This document shows, piece by piece, positions 43,868 to 51,738 of a stretch of DNA of 64,000 bases (the first letter of the stretch is position 1; every line of letters begins with the position of its first letter). The DNA is taken from the NCBI RefSeq assembly GCF_009789575.1, contig NZ_CP046908.1, positions 1-64,000 of the forward strand, written 5' to 3'. Source of the stretch: Stappia indica. Lineage in GTDB: Bacteria > Pseudomonadota > Alphaproteobacteria > Rhizobiales > Stappiaceae. The notes under the pieces are model-generated. The model worked only from the letters and a program-made list of their open reading frames with translations, had not been told where the DNA came from and did no database searches. Both the position numbers and the translations under genes were made by a program.

Positions 43868-45907
43868 TCAGTTGTCCTTGAGGAAGTCGTCCGCGGTCAG
43901 CGGTCCTTTTTCCATGGCCAGGTAATCGTCCGTGGTGACGATCCGCGGCCGCGCACCGCCGCGCAGCGGCGTGTCGTCCATCTCCCACTGCGCCGAGATC
44001 CGGCAGTCATCGCACATCTCGATCAGGGCGATCTGGTCGGCACGCTGGAACATCCAGTGCTTGCCGGAGAGTTTTTCGCGGATGCGGGCGATGGATGAGC
44101 GGGTACCGAAGGCCTTGCCGCAGGAGACGCAGGTGGCCGGCTCTTCCTCATGCAGCACCTCCGGCCGCATGGCGCTTGGCGCGGCGTTGTAGCGCGCATC
44201 CAGCGTGATGACCTGCTCCGGACAGGTATTGGCGCAAAGGCCGCACTGCACGCAGGCTGCTTCCGTCAGGCTGACCTGGGGCTTGTCCGGGTTGTCGGAG
44301 AGCGCTGCTGTCGGACAGGCGGAAACGCAGGCGAGGCAGAGCGTGCAGCCGTCCGAGGCGATCTGGATGCGGCCATAGGGCGCGTGCGCAGGCAGGGCGA
44401 TCATCTCCTGCGGCATCGGAGCGCCCTCCAGCAGCCGGGCGATTGCGCTGCGGGCGACGTCGCGCTTGGTGCCGACCGGATCGAAGCTTGCAGAGCGCAC
44501 GGATAGCGGGGTCGCCTCCAGCTTGAAATAGCTGGAGACGGCGTCCGGGTCGTCTTCGACGGCGATGGCGAAGGCGCCGTGAGGCTTGTGCCCCATGCCG
44601 GCGAGCAGGCTCTCGCAGAGCTCGATCTCCATGCGCAGGGCGTCCAGCTCATGCGCCTTGGAGGGCGGACAGAGGAACACGATGCGCTTTGCGCCGGCGA
44701 GGACGGCGGCGAGCATCGCGTCATGGCCGAAGCTCGTGACGGCATGGGCGCCATGCGGCAGCACGTTGCCCGGCAGGCCTTCGCCGAGGCGGGCGAGCGC
44801 ATTGATGATGTCGCCGCCATGCTGGCTTTCGTGGATGAGGAGAACGGCATCCTTGCCGCCCGCCTCGCGATAGGTGCCGAGCAGCGCCTGGAGCCGGCGG
44901 ATCTGGCTGCCGCGCTCCGGGTAGCGGTAGCTGACGGCGCCTGTGGGGCAGTGGGCTGCACAGGAGCCGCAGCCGCCGCAAATGCCCGGGTCGATGACGA
45001 TCTCGCGCCCCGTGCTCGAAATCGCCCCCGCGGGACAGGCATCCAGGCAGTTGGTGCAGCCGGTCTTGCCCGAGCGACCATGGGCGCAGATCGAAGCGTC
45101 GTAGGTGACGTAGAGCGGCTTTTCGAACGTGCCGACCATGTCCGCGATGTCGAACATCGCCCGTGCCACGGCGGCCGGATTGCCGGGGTCGACGCGGATG
45201 TAGCCGTCGCGCTTGGAGGGCGCGCTGACCAGCGGCGTTCCGCCCGACAGGTCGAGGATCAGGCTGCAATTGGCGCGTGCGCCGTCGCGGGCCAGGGCAA
45301 AGGAAGGCGCGCCGCGAGACGATGGCAGCATCTGGGCGTAGCCGTCGACCGTGACCTCGAAATCGCCGAGCGATCCCTTGAGCATGCGGATGCGCCCCAT
45401 GTGCACCGGGATTTCCAGCGTGCCGGGCAGAATGAGATCGGAGGCATCGCTGAGCAGCAGCGAGACCGACAGCCGACCCTCCAGGGCCCGTGCCGCGTCG
45501 AGCGCCTGCTGGCCGGCGCCGTAGACGAGGCAGACCCCGTCCGACTCGATCGAGTGCAGGGCGGCGGGAACGGAGGGTGTCAGCGCTTCGGCGAGCAGGG
45601 CCGAGATCTTCGGATGCGGGTCGGTCGACGTGCCGCACCAGCCGGCGCGTTCGCGGATGTTGACGAAGGAGAGCTCCTGGTCGGCACCCCGTTCCTCGGC
45701 GACCTCCTGGAACAGCGGGGCTTCCTGCGTGCAGGCGACAAGGAGCGGCTCACCGGTCGCCAACGCCTTTTCGAACGAGGCGATCTGCGCGCGGCACAGC
45801 TGGGTATGAACGGTGTGGTCCTTGTCCAGCCCTGCGATGCGGCCTGCGTCGAGACGCATGGTCTTCTCGCAGTTGCACAGCATGACCCGGGGTTTGCTCG
45901 ACGCCAT
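43868..45907 (-). CDS. Polyferredoxin-like 4Fe-4S protein of the formate dehydrogenase module (HdrA/MvhD-like parts)
   Basis: A 679-residue cytoplasmic protein with four ferredoxin clusters in two pairs: CTNCLDACPAGAI and CGGCGSCAAHCPTGA near residues 295-335, and CTLCLACVSACPTAA with CVQCGLCANTCPEQ near 540-590. Further cysteine pairs are at both ends (LCNCEKT; CVSCG and MCDDC). The N-terminal third has CTQEAPLFQEV, and a segment near 370-460 (HGAHAVTSFGHDAMLAAVLAGAKRIVFL) looks like the MvhD/delta region. The start at 45907 follows GGAGGAAC. It may deliver electrons or clusters to FDH. It is divergent from DUF3305. Confidence 0.8.
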   Translation of the reverse strand: MASSKPRVMLCNCEKTMRLDAGRIAGLDKDHTVHTQLCRAQIASFEKALATGEPLLVACTQEAPLFQEVAEERGADQELSFVNIRERAGWCGTSTDPHPKISALLAEALTPSVPAALHSIESDGVCLVYGAGQQALDAARALEGRLSVSLLLSDASDLILPGTLEIPVHMGRIRMLKGSLGDFEVTVDGYAQMLPSSRGAPSFALARDGARANCSLILDLSGGTPLVSAPSKRDGYIRVDPGNPAAVARAMFDIADMVGTFEKPLYVTYDASICAHGRSGKTGCTNCLDACPAGAISSTGREIVIDPGICGGCGSCAAHCPTGAVSYRYPERGSQIRRLQALLGTYREAGGKDAVLLIHESQHGGDIINALARLGEGLPGNVLPHGAHAVTSFGHDAMLAAVLAGAKRIVFLCPPSKAHELDALRMEIELCESLLAGMGHKPHGAFAIAVEDDPDAVSSYFKLEATPLSVRSASFDPVGTKRDVARSAIARLLEGAPMPQEMIALPAHAPYGRIQIASDGCTLCLACVSACPTAALSDNPDKPQVSLTEAACVQCGLCANTCPEQVITLDARYNAAPSAMRPEVLHEEEPATCVSCGKAFGTRSSIARIREKLSGKHWMFQRADQIALIEMCDDCRISAQWEMDDTPLRGGARPRIVTTDDYLAMEKGPLTADDFLKDN

Positions 45908-45992
45908 GTCGTTCCTCCGTGGCGCGCGCCCGTCCTGCCCAGGGGCACCGGCGAGCCGCTCTTGTTCGATTTGCCTGACACTAGCGCAATTC

Positions 45993-46009
45993 GTGAGGAT
46001 TTTCCTTAC
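45993..46009. promoter_or_regulatory. Dyad in the divergent promoter region of the 4Fe-4S and DUF3305 genes
   Basis: GTGAGGA-TTT-TCCTTAC is a 7-bp dyad with one mismatch in the 248-base gap between divergent start codons. A TTGTGCG half-site follows at 46020-46026, like the one upstream of the FDH operon. Functional assignment is inference. Confidence 0.35.
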
Positions 46010-46155
46010 CTGCCTGAACTTGTGCGCATCCTTGTCGGTCGTGGACGTAAGGTGCGAGCGTCCGCCAACACGGCCGCATTGCCTTTCCCCTTCGCGTGCC
46101 CCAGAATTACGTAGATACGGCAATATCGGACCGCATCGTGCGAGGAGGATTTTAC

Positions 46156-46692
46156 GTGCAAAGGGAAGTGCTTGCGCCGTTCGGCATCGTGCTGGAACGT
46201 CGCCCGTCCTCCTCGAAATGGGCGGACTGGTCGTGGAAAGTCACGGAAGTGATCCCCGACGCACCGGCCACCGACGGATGGACGGTCATCCACGACGGCG
46301 ATGGCATCACCCGCTATCTGTCCGCGCCGCACATGCTTGTCCTGCATCACAAGATGGTGGAGGCCTACGACGCCAACATCGAGACCGGCACGCCGTCGAT
46401 CTGGGCGATGCTGGACGACGAGATCACGCCGAAGACACCGCCCTACAGGGTGCGCGGCGTGACGGCCGATCCCTATGAGGCACAGGGCGTGCTCGACAGC
46501 GCCGCCGGACTGGTGGAGCGGGTCGCCATGCCGCGCGAGACGGTGGCCTGGATGGCGCACTATCTCTCCTCGCTGCCGGAGGCGCCGGCTTTCCGCAAGC
46601 GCCGGCGTGATCGCATCGAGACCGAGAAGCAGATCTTCGGCAAGGAGCCGATCTTCTCGCCGCTCGGCCGCAGGGAGGAGCGGGAGCCGTGA
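46156..46692 (+). CDS. DUF3305 family protein
   Basis: A 178-residue soluble protein with FGIVLERRPSSSKWADWSWK, YLSAPHMLVLHHKMVEAYDAN and PSIWAMLDDE, typical of DUF3305. GTG at 46156 follows AGGAGG at ideal distance; the frame is open 60 bases further up with no ribosome site. DUF3305 and DUF3306 genes go with formate dehydrogenase in many alphaproteobacteria but have no known activity. It overlaps the DUF3306 gene by four bases. Confidence 0.83.
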   Translation: MQREVLAPFGIVLERRPSSSKWADWSWKVTEVIPDAPATDGWTVIHDGDGITRYLSAPHMLVLHHKMVEAYDANIETGTPSIWAMLDDEITPKTPPYRVRGVTADPYEAQGVLDSAAGLVERVAMPRETVAWMAHYLSSLPEAPAFRKRRRDRIETEKQIFGKEPIFSPLGRREEREP

Positions 46693-47453
46693 GCGCCGAG
46701 ACCGACCGCGGCTTTCTCTCGCGCTGGTCGCAGCGCAAGCAGGCAGCGCGCCAGCAGGTCGGCGAGCGCGCCGAAGACGAGCAGGCGGGTCTCGTCGACG
46801 AGCCGAGTTCCGAACTCTCCCACGGCGAGCCGGAGGGCGAAGCCCAGCATCTGGGCTCGACGCGCGAAGAGGTTGCCGAGGCCAACCGGGCGGCAGCCGA
46901 GGCTGTCGATCTCGAGACGCTCGCCTTCGACTCTGACTTCTCGCTCTTCCTGAAGGAGGGCGTCTCCACCCAGCTCAAAAACGCGGCGCTGCGCAAGCTC
47001 TGGCGTTCCAATCCGGTGCTGGCCTGCGTCGACGGCCTCAACGACTACGACGAGGATTACCGTACGGTCGAGACCTTTGCTGACGGGATCCGCTCGTCCT
47101 GGCAGGTCGGCAAGGGCTACAGCTGGATGTCCGAGGTAGAGGAAAAGCTGGAGGCGGTGGCCGATGCTGTCGATATCCAGCCCGCTTCGGACGAGGTTCT
47201 TGAACGCGCTTCGGGCGAGGCGATGCCGGACACTCCGCAAGGCCTAGAGATCGAGGTCTCCGACCTCTCAGATTTGGAGAGCGATGACCCGAAGGCTCTG
47301 GCGGAGACGCCCGAGGCAGAGAGCGAGCCGGTGCAAGAGCGGCTTTCGCTCATGGCACCCATGACCCGCGATGACGGGGAGGTGGCTCGTCCGCGCACGC
47401 CTGCCGCCCAGGAGCCCGCTCGTCCCGCACGTCGGCGTGTCCGCTTCACCTGA
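46689..47453 (+). CDS. DUF3306 family protein
   Basis: A 254-residue protein. The family core is FLSRWSQRKQAAR at the start and LKEGVSTQLKNAALRKLWRSNPV with ACVDGLNDYDEDY near residues 95-130. Between and after these the chain is very acidic and probably disordered (EEKLEAVADAVD, SDLSDLESDDP), with a basic end RRVRF. GTG start, coupled to DUF3305. Function unknown. Confidence 0.82.
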   Translation: MSAETDRGFLSRWSQRKQAARQQVGERAEDEQAGLVDEPSSELSHGEPEGEAQHLGSTREEVAEANRAAAEAVDLETLAFDSDFSLFLKEGVSTQLKNAALRKLWRSNPVLACVDGLNDYDEDYRTVETFADGIRSSWQVGKGYSWMSEVEEKLEAVADAVDIQPASDEVLERASGEAMPDTPQGLEIEVSDLSDLESDDPKALAETPEAESEPVQERLSLMAPMTRDDGEVARPRTPAAQEPARPARRRVRFT

Positions 47454-47488
47454 AGAGGCGAACTGCCGGCGCACCTGCTGGGACGGGA

Positions 47489-47827
47489 CTACTGGGGCGG
47501 AAACTGGTTCTCGCAATAGCTGACCGCGCGTGAGCGGAACGTATTGTAGCGCGCCGCGTCGACCAGTCCTTCCTTGCGCATCTGGTCCACCGCGCCGACG
47601 CGTTCGGCAAGGCATGCGTCGAGTTGCGGGTTGCCCGAGGAGGCCATGCCGGCGCTGACGGTGCCCGAACTTTCGAACGGCGTCATGGCAACGCCGGCGA
47701 AGCCGACCTTTCCGATCCACACCATGGCAGCAGCCAATCCCACGGCGACGGCGAGCGCGGCTAGGCGCGCTCCAAGGCCGTCGATGGCCCGCGGGCGAGC
47801 AGGGCGGGAGACGGGAGCCTCCGCCAT
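47489..47827 (-). CDS. Small single-pass membrane protein coupled to moaA
   Basis: A 112-residue protein starting one base after the moaA stop. It has a cytoplasmic start (PVSRPARPRAIDGLGAR), one hydrophobic helix (about 23-37, LAALAVAVGLAAAMVWIG) and a periplasmic part with two cysteines (LDACLAERV and VSYCENQ) that could form a disulfide. I recognise no family. Being downstream of moaA suggests only co-transcription. Confidence 0.62.
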   Translation of the reverse strand: MAEAPVSRPARPRAIDGLGARLAALAVAVGLAAAMVWIGKVGFAGVAMTPFESSGTVSAGMASSGNPQLDACLAERVGAVDQMRKEGLVDAARYNTFRSRAVSYCENQFPPQ

Positions 47828-47828
47828 T

Positions 47829-48830
47829 TCAGCCGCCCGTCACGCTCATGTGGCGGGAAACGGCGGGCTGGCGCGTGCGTCGGTCGATGATGAAGTCGTG
47901 GCCCTTCGGCTTGCGCCCGATCGCCTCGTCGATGGCGGAGTAGAGCAGATCGTCGCTCTCCGAGGCGCGAAGCGCCGCGCGAAGGTCGGCGCTGTCGTCC
48001 TGCCCAAGGCACATGTAGAGCATGCCGGTGCACGTCACTCGAACCCGGTTGCAGCTTTCGCAGAAATTGTGGGTCATCGGCGTGATGAAGCCGAGCCGCC
48101 CGCCCGTCTCCGCGATACGCACGTAGCGTGCCGGTCCGCCGGTCTTGTACGGGATGTCCTCGAGCGTCAGGCGCTCGGCAAGATTGGCGCGCACGAGAGA
48201 AAGCGGCAGGTACTGGTCCGTCCGGTCCTCGTCGATCTCGCCGAGCGGCATGGTCTCGATCAGCGTCAGGTCGTAGCCGTTGCCGTGGCACCATTCGACC
48301 ATCGGCACGATCTCGTGCTCGTTGACGCCCTTCAAGGCGACCATGTTGATCTTGACCGACAGGCCCGCTTCCGTGGCCGCACGGATCCCGTCCATCACCT
48401 TCGCAAGATCGCCCCAGCGGGTGATCGCGCGGAAGCGCGCCGGGTCCAGCGTGTCGATGGACACGTTGATGCGGCGCACGCCGCAGTCGTAAAGTTCCGA
48501 TGCGTAGCGTGCGAGCTGCGATCCGTTGGTTGTGATCGTCAGCTCCTCCAGGTCGCCGCTGTCGATATGGCGCGAGAGCGAGCGGATAAGGCTCATGATG
48601 TTCTTGCGCACCAGCGGTTCGCCGCCGGTCAGGCGCAGCTTGCGCACGCCCTTGACGATGAAGGCGGAGCACAGCCGGTCGAGTTCCTCGAGGCTCAGAA
48701 CCTCCCGCTTGGGCAGGAAGGTCATGTCTTCGGCCATGCAATAGACGCAACGGAAATCGCAACGGTCGGTGACGGAAACGCGGAGATAGCTGACGGTTCG
48801 CCCGAACGGGTCGATCATCTGCTGGGACAT
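47829..48830 (-). CDS. moaA: GTP 3',8-cyclase MoaA
   Basis: The radical SAM enzyme that starts molybdenum cofactor synthesis from GTP. The 333-residue product has the SAM cluster motif CDFRCVYC near residue 24-31, LRLTGGEPL, and the C-terminal second cluster set [11 protein letters not shown] with MCLG, and ends in the double glycine that MoaA needs. The start at 48830 follows AAGGAAC. Together with fdhD, mobA, mobB and moeA it ties cofactor synthesis to the FDH locus. Confidence 0.95.
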   Translation of the reverse strand: MSQQMIDPFGRTVSYLRVSVTDRCDFRCVYCMAEDMTFLPKREVLSLEELDRLCSAFIVKGVRKLRLTGGEPLVRKNIMSLIRSLSRHIDSGDLEELTITTNGSQLARYASELYDCGVRRINVSIDTLDPARFRAITRWGDLAKVMDGIRAATEAGLSVKINMVALKGVNEHEIVPMVEWCHGNGYDLTLIETMPLGEIDEDRTDQYLPLSLVRANLAERLTLEDIPYKTGGPARYVRIAETGGRLGFITPMTHNFCESCNRVRVTCTGMLYMCLGQDDSADLRAALRASESDDLLYSAIDEAIGRKPKGHDFIIDRRTRQPAVSRHMSVTGG

Positions 48831-49056
48831 CGTGTGTTCCTTGCCCGGCCGCGGGTGCGGCCTCTTGATACCTGGACGCCGGATGCGCGGTGCCTCCGGT
48901 CTCCTCCCCATTTGGGTATGAAGGTAGCGGAAAGAAGACTTGCGTCAATTGTGCGCAGGTAGGAGATGCAGCCGGCTGCCGTGGCGCTTGCAGTTTGCCG
49001 CAGCCCCACTATCGTCGCGGCCAACGCAAGCAATGCAACCGGGAAGGATTTGCAAC

Positions 49057-49428
49057 GTGACCGACAGCAAGCCCTGGCCGACGGAACTCCGCCTGAGCAA
49101 GGATCGCAAGCGGCTCTCCGTCACCTTCGACACTGGCGAGGCGCACGAGTACTCCGCCGAGTATCTGCGCGTCTGCTCTCCCTCTGCGGAGGTGCAGGGA
49201 CACTCGCCGGCACAGCGCAAGACGGTGCCCGGGAAGATGAATGTAGGGATCATGCAGATCGATCCCGTCGGCAACTATGCCGTCCGCATCCATTTCGACG
49301 ATCTTCACAATACCGGGATCTTCTCCTGGGACTATTTCCTCAAGCTGGCGAACGAGCGCGAGGAACTGTGGGGCGGCTATCTGCGCGAGCTGGAGGAAAA
49401 GGGCCTTTCGCGTGAGCCGCGGCGCTGA
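49057..49428 (+). CDS. DUF971 domain protein
   Basis: A 123-residue protein made of one DUF971 (gamma-butyrobetaine-hydroxylase-like N-terminal) domain: TELRLSKDRKRLSVTFDTGE, LRVCSPSAEVQGH and GNYAVRIHFDDLHNTGIFSWDYF. Such domains accompany Fe-S proteins and are fused to Mrp in some bacteria. GTG at 49057 follows GGGAAGGA; an ATG at 49033 lacks a ribosome site. It is divergent from moaA. Confidence 0.82.
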   Translation: MTDSKPWPTELRLSKDRKRLSVTFDTGEAHEYSAEYLRVCSPSAEVQGHSPAQRKTVPGKMNVGIMQIDPVGNYAVRIHFDDLHNTGIFSWDYFLKLANEREELWGGYLRELEEKGLSREPRR

Positions 49429-49501
49429 AACTGGCGTCGACAGCCGCCTGGAATCGTCTGCATAGTTGCTGCAGATGGAATCACGTCGGAGAGTGCGAAT
49501 C

Positions 49502-50215
49502 GTGAGCGGTGATGAAGCGACAATCCGGGCTGCCGGACAGCAGGGCGCGGGCAATTCAAGCGGTATGAGCCGCCGGGCGCTTCTGGCCGGCCTGCCCCTG
49601 TTGCTTGCGGCGTGCCAGACCAAGAGCGGCGCGATCAAGAATGCCGGCCTCGAAGTGACGACGGAAGGTGCCCCGAATTATGCGCTGGCCTATGCGGCGC
49701 GGCGCGACGGCGGCTTCAACATTCCGGCCATCCCGTGGAAGGAATTCGACCCGCGCTACCTGCGCCAGTCGGTGCGCTACATGAGCCGCCACGAACCGGG
49801 AACCGTTGTCGTCGATCCGCACGCCAAGTTCCTCTATCTCATCCAGCCGGGCGGCAAGGCGATCCGCTATGGCATCGGCGTCGGCCGCGCGGGGTTCGCC
49901 TGGTCGGGCGATGCCACGATCCGGTTCAAGCGCGAATGGCCGAAGTGGTTCCCGCCGGCGGAGATGATCGACCGCGATCCTTCCCTGGAGAAGTATCGCG
50001 ACGGCCAGGAAGGCGGTCCGCGCAATCCCATCGGTGCGCGCGGTCTCTACCTTTGGCAGGGCAACGTCGACACCCTGTACCGGATCCACGGCACCAACCA
50101 GCCGCGTTCCATCGGCACCAACGCTTCGTCGGGCTGCATCCGCATGTGGCACCAGGACATCATCGACCTCTACAACCGGGTGGAAGTCGGCGCGAAGGTG
50201 GTCGTCCTCGGCTGA
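49502..50215 (+). CDS. L,D-transpeptidase (YkuD), lipoprotein
   Basis: A 237-residue cell-wall enzyme that makes 3-3 peptidoglycan cross-links or attaches proteins. A signal with SRRALLAGLPLLLAAC carries a lipobox (LAAC). The YkuD domain follows (PGTVVVDPHAKFLYL) and ends with the catalytic HGTNQPRSIGTNASSGCIRM (histidine and cysteine). GTG at 49502 follows GGAGAG; ATG codons at 49475 and 49565 are alternatives. It converges on a cytochrome c gene after two bases. Confidence 0.87.
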   Translation: MSGDEATIRAAGQQGAGNSSGMSRRALLAGLPLLLAACQTKSGAIKNAGLEVTTEGAPNYALAYAARRDGGFNIPAIPWKEFDPRYLRQSVRYMSRHEPGTVVVDPHAKFLYLIQPGGKAIRYGIGVGRAGFAWSGDATIRFKREWPKWFPPAEMIDRDPSLEKYRDGQEGGPRNPIGARGLYLWQGNVDTLYRIHGTNQPRSIGTNASSGCIRMWHQDIIDLYNRVEVGAKVVVLG

Positions 50216-50217
50216 GA

Positions 50218-50679
50218 TCAGCGAGACGCGGCCGCCAGCCTTTCGGCATAGGCGAGGATGGCTTCGAGGTCGTCCTGCGTCAGGATGACCTCGGCCAGCG
50301 TGGCCGGACTGTCCTGCGGGCGCGGCGGTTCGTTCTCGAAGCGCAGGTGCGCCGGGTGCGGACGTCGTGCAAGGAAGGTCGCGAACCGGTCGTGCCAGTC
50401 TTCCAGCGCACTGACCATGATCATGAAGGACGGGGTGGAGGAGATGCCGGTCATCCGGTTCTCCGGCGTCACCACATGGCACCGGGCGCAATGCAGTTGC
50501 GACAGGGCCTTGCCGCGCTGCACCAGTGCCTCGCCCGGCGATTGCGCAGCAGCCGGAACGGGCGCCAGCAGCACCGCATGGAGACAGGCGGCGATCAGCG
50601 CCCGCACAGCGCTTTTTCGCAAACGCGGCAACCGGGAAGTCGCTCTGCCCTGCCGCCGTTGTGTGCTGTCCAGTGTCAT
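50218..50679 (-). CDS. Periplasmic c-type cytochrome
   Basis: A 153-residue protein with a long basic start, a hydrophobic signal segment (about 24-45, ending PAAAQS) and one heme site CARCH. The later part, FMIMVSALEDWHDRFATFLA, is unusual for class I cytochromes, and the axial methionine is not certain. The C-terminus (LTQDDLEAILAYAERL) has the last helix of the fold. No electron partner is adjacent. The start at 50679 has a weak ribosome site. Confidence 0.8.
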   Translation of the reverse strand: MTLDSTQRRQGRATSRLPRLRKSAVRALIAACLHAVLLAPVPAAAQSPGEALVQRGKALSQLHCARCHVVTPENRMTGISSTPSFMIMVSALEDWHDRFATFLARRPHPAHLRFENEPPRPQDSPATLAEVILTQDDLEAILAYAERLAAASR

Positions 50680-50754
50680 CGCTGGTCGCCCCGCCTTCTC
50701 CCGCAAGCACGCGCTAACACTGGCAGGATCGCGCTGGAGCGACGACAGATCAAT

Positions 50755-50783
50755 GCAAAAGGGCCGGCGAAACGCCGGCCCTT
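50755..50783 (-). terminator. Rho-independent terminator after the second L,D-transpeptidase
   Basis: A perfect 11-bp stem AAGGGCCGGCG / CGCCGGCCCTT with a 3-base loop; on the minus strand TTTTG closes it. It separates the transpeptidase gene from the cytochrome gene. Confidence 0.82.
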
Positions 50784-50809
50784 GTCATCTGGATGCAGCT
50801 TTGGAGCGC

Positions 50810-51400
50810 TCAGCGCTTGACCACCACCCGCGCGCCGACATCGACGCGGTCGTAGAGATGCACGACGTCGTCATTGGCCATGCGGATGCAGCCCGACGAA
50901 ACGGCCGTGCCGATGGTCCAGGGCTCGTTGGAGCCATGGATGCGGTACAGGGTGTTGCCGAGATACATGGCACGCGCGCCCAGCGGGTTGTTCGGTCCGC
51001 CCGGCATGTGCGCCGGAAGCACGCGGCCCTTGGCGCGCTCGCGGGCACGCATCTGCGGCGGCGGCGTCCAGCCCGGCCACTCGGCCTTGCGGCTGATCCG
51101 CTGGCTGCCCGCCCACTGGAAGCCCTCGCGGCCGACGCCGATGCCGTACTTCATCGCACGGCCATTCTCCTGGACGTGATAGAGGCGGCGCTCGCCGGTA
51201 TCGATGATGATCGTGCCTGGCGCATGAGGGCCATCATAGCGCACGGTCTCGCGACGGATCGGCGACTTGCCGCTCGGCGCGCCGTGAGCGCTGAAGTCCA
51301 CCCACTTGCGGGTGGCAGGATCAAAGAAGCTGTTTGCGGCCGCAGGCGTCGCGATGGTCGCGGCGACGAGCGTTGCGGCAAGCAGGTTGAAAAGGCGCAT
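50810..51400 (-). CDS. L,D-transpeptidase (YkuD), secreted
   Basis: A 196-residue enzyme with a signal peptide (about 1-23) and a YkuD domain: APGTIIIDTGERRLYHV, YGIGVGREGFQW, GARAMYLGNTLYRIHGSNEP and the catalytic SSGCIRM. It is a paralogue of the enzyme at 49502-50215 but has no lipobox. The ATG at 51400 follows GGGGAAAC; one five codons upstream (51415) has no ribosome site. The gap from 51401 to 51707 holds its promoter region and nothing else I can support. Confidence 0.87.
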   Translation of the reverse strand: MRLFNLLAATLVAATIATPAAANSFFDPATRKWVDFSAHGAPSGKSPIRRETVRYDGPHAPGTIIIDTGERRLYHVQENGRAMKYGIGVGREGFQWAGSQRISRKAEWPGWTPPPQMRARERAKGRVLPAHMPGGPNNPLGARAMYLGNTLYRIHGSNEPWTIGTAVSSGCIRMANDDVVHLYDRVDVGARVVVKR

Positions 51401-51707
51401 ATCCAGTTTCCCCATCCGGTGGTCGTCCGAACCAGCCCCTGAACCTTTGCGACGACGCGATGAAACTCGGATGACAACACGTCTCGGCAGAGATGGTGCT
51501 GCGGAGGAGACTCCGGTGCGTGGTTCGCGTGGCGCTGTTTAACGATCTGGCTCCGAAACGATACTTCCCATTGTCCCTTGCAATGCGGTTAATGCAAAGG
51601 TCTCGACAGACAGGAAACTGCCATATTCGGAAAATGGTTGGCGTGACGGCGGTCACATGATCGTGAGTTCGCTGCCCGAAGGTGGCGGCAGTGCCGCCGT
51701 CACGCCC

Positions 51708-51738
51708 AAAAGTGGAACCTCGGCCGTCAGCCGAGGTT
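51708..51738 (-). terminator. Terminator overlapping the fumarase stop codon
   Basis: AACCTCGGC and GCCGAGGTT form a perfect 9-bp stem (51716-51738) with a 5-base loop that contains the fumarase stop; TTTT follows on the minus strand after five bases. Translation ending in the loop may affect folding. Confidence 0.7.

Noticed and set aside
51321-51656. A 111-codon frame upstream of the second L,D-transpeptidase
   Set aside because: It overlaps the transpeptidase signal region on the same strand in another frame and has no ribosome site or known motif.
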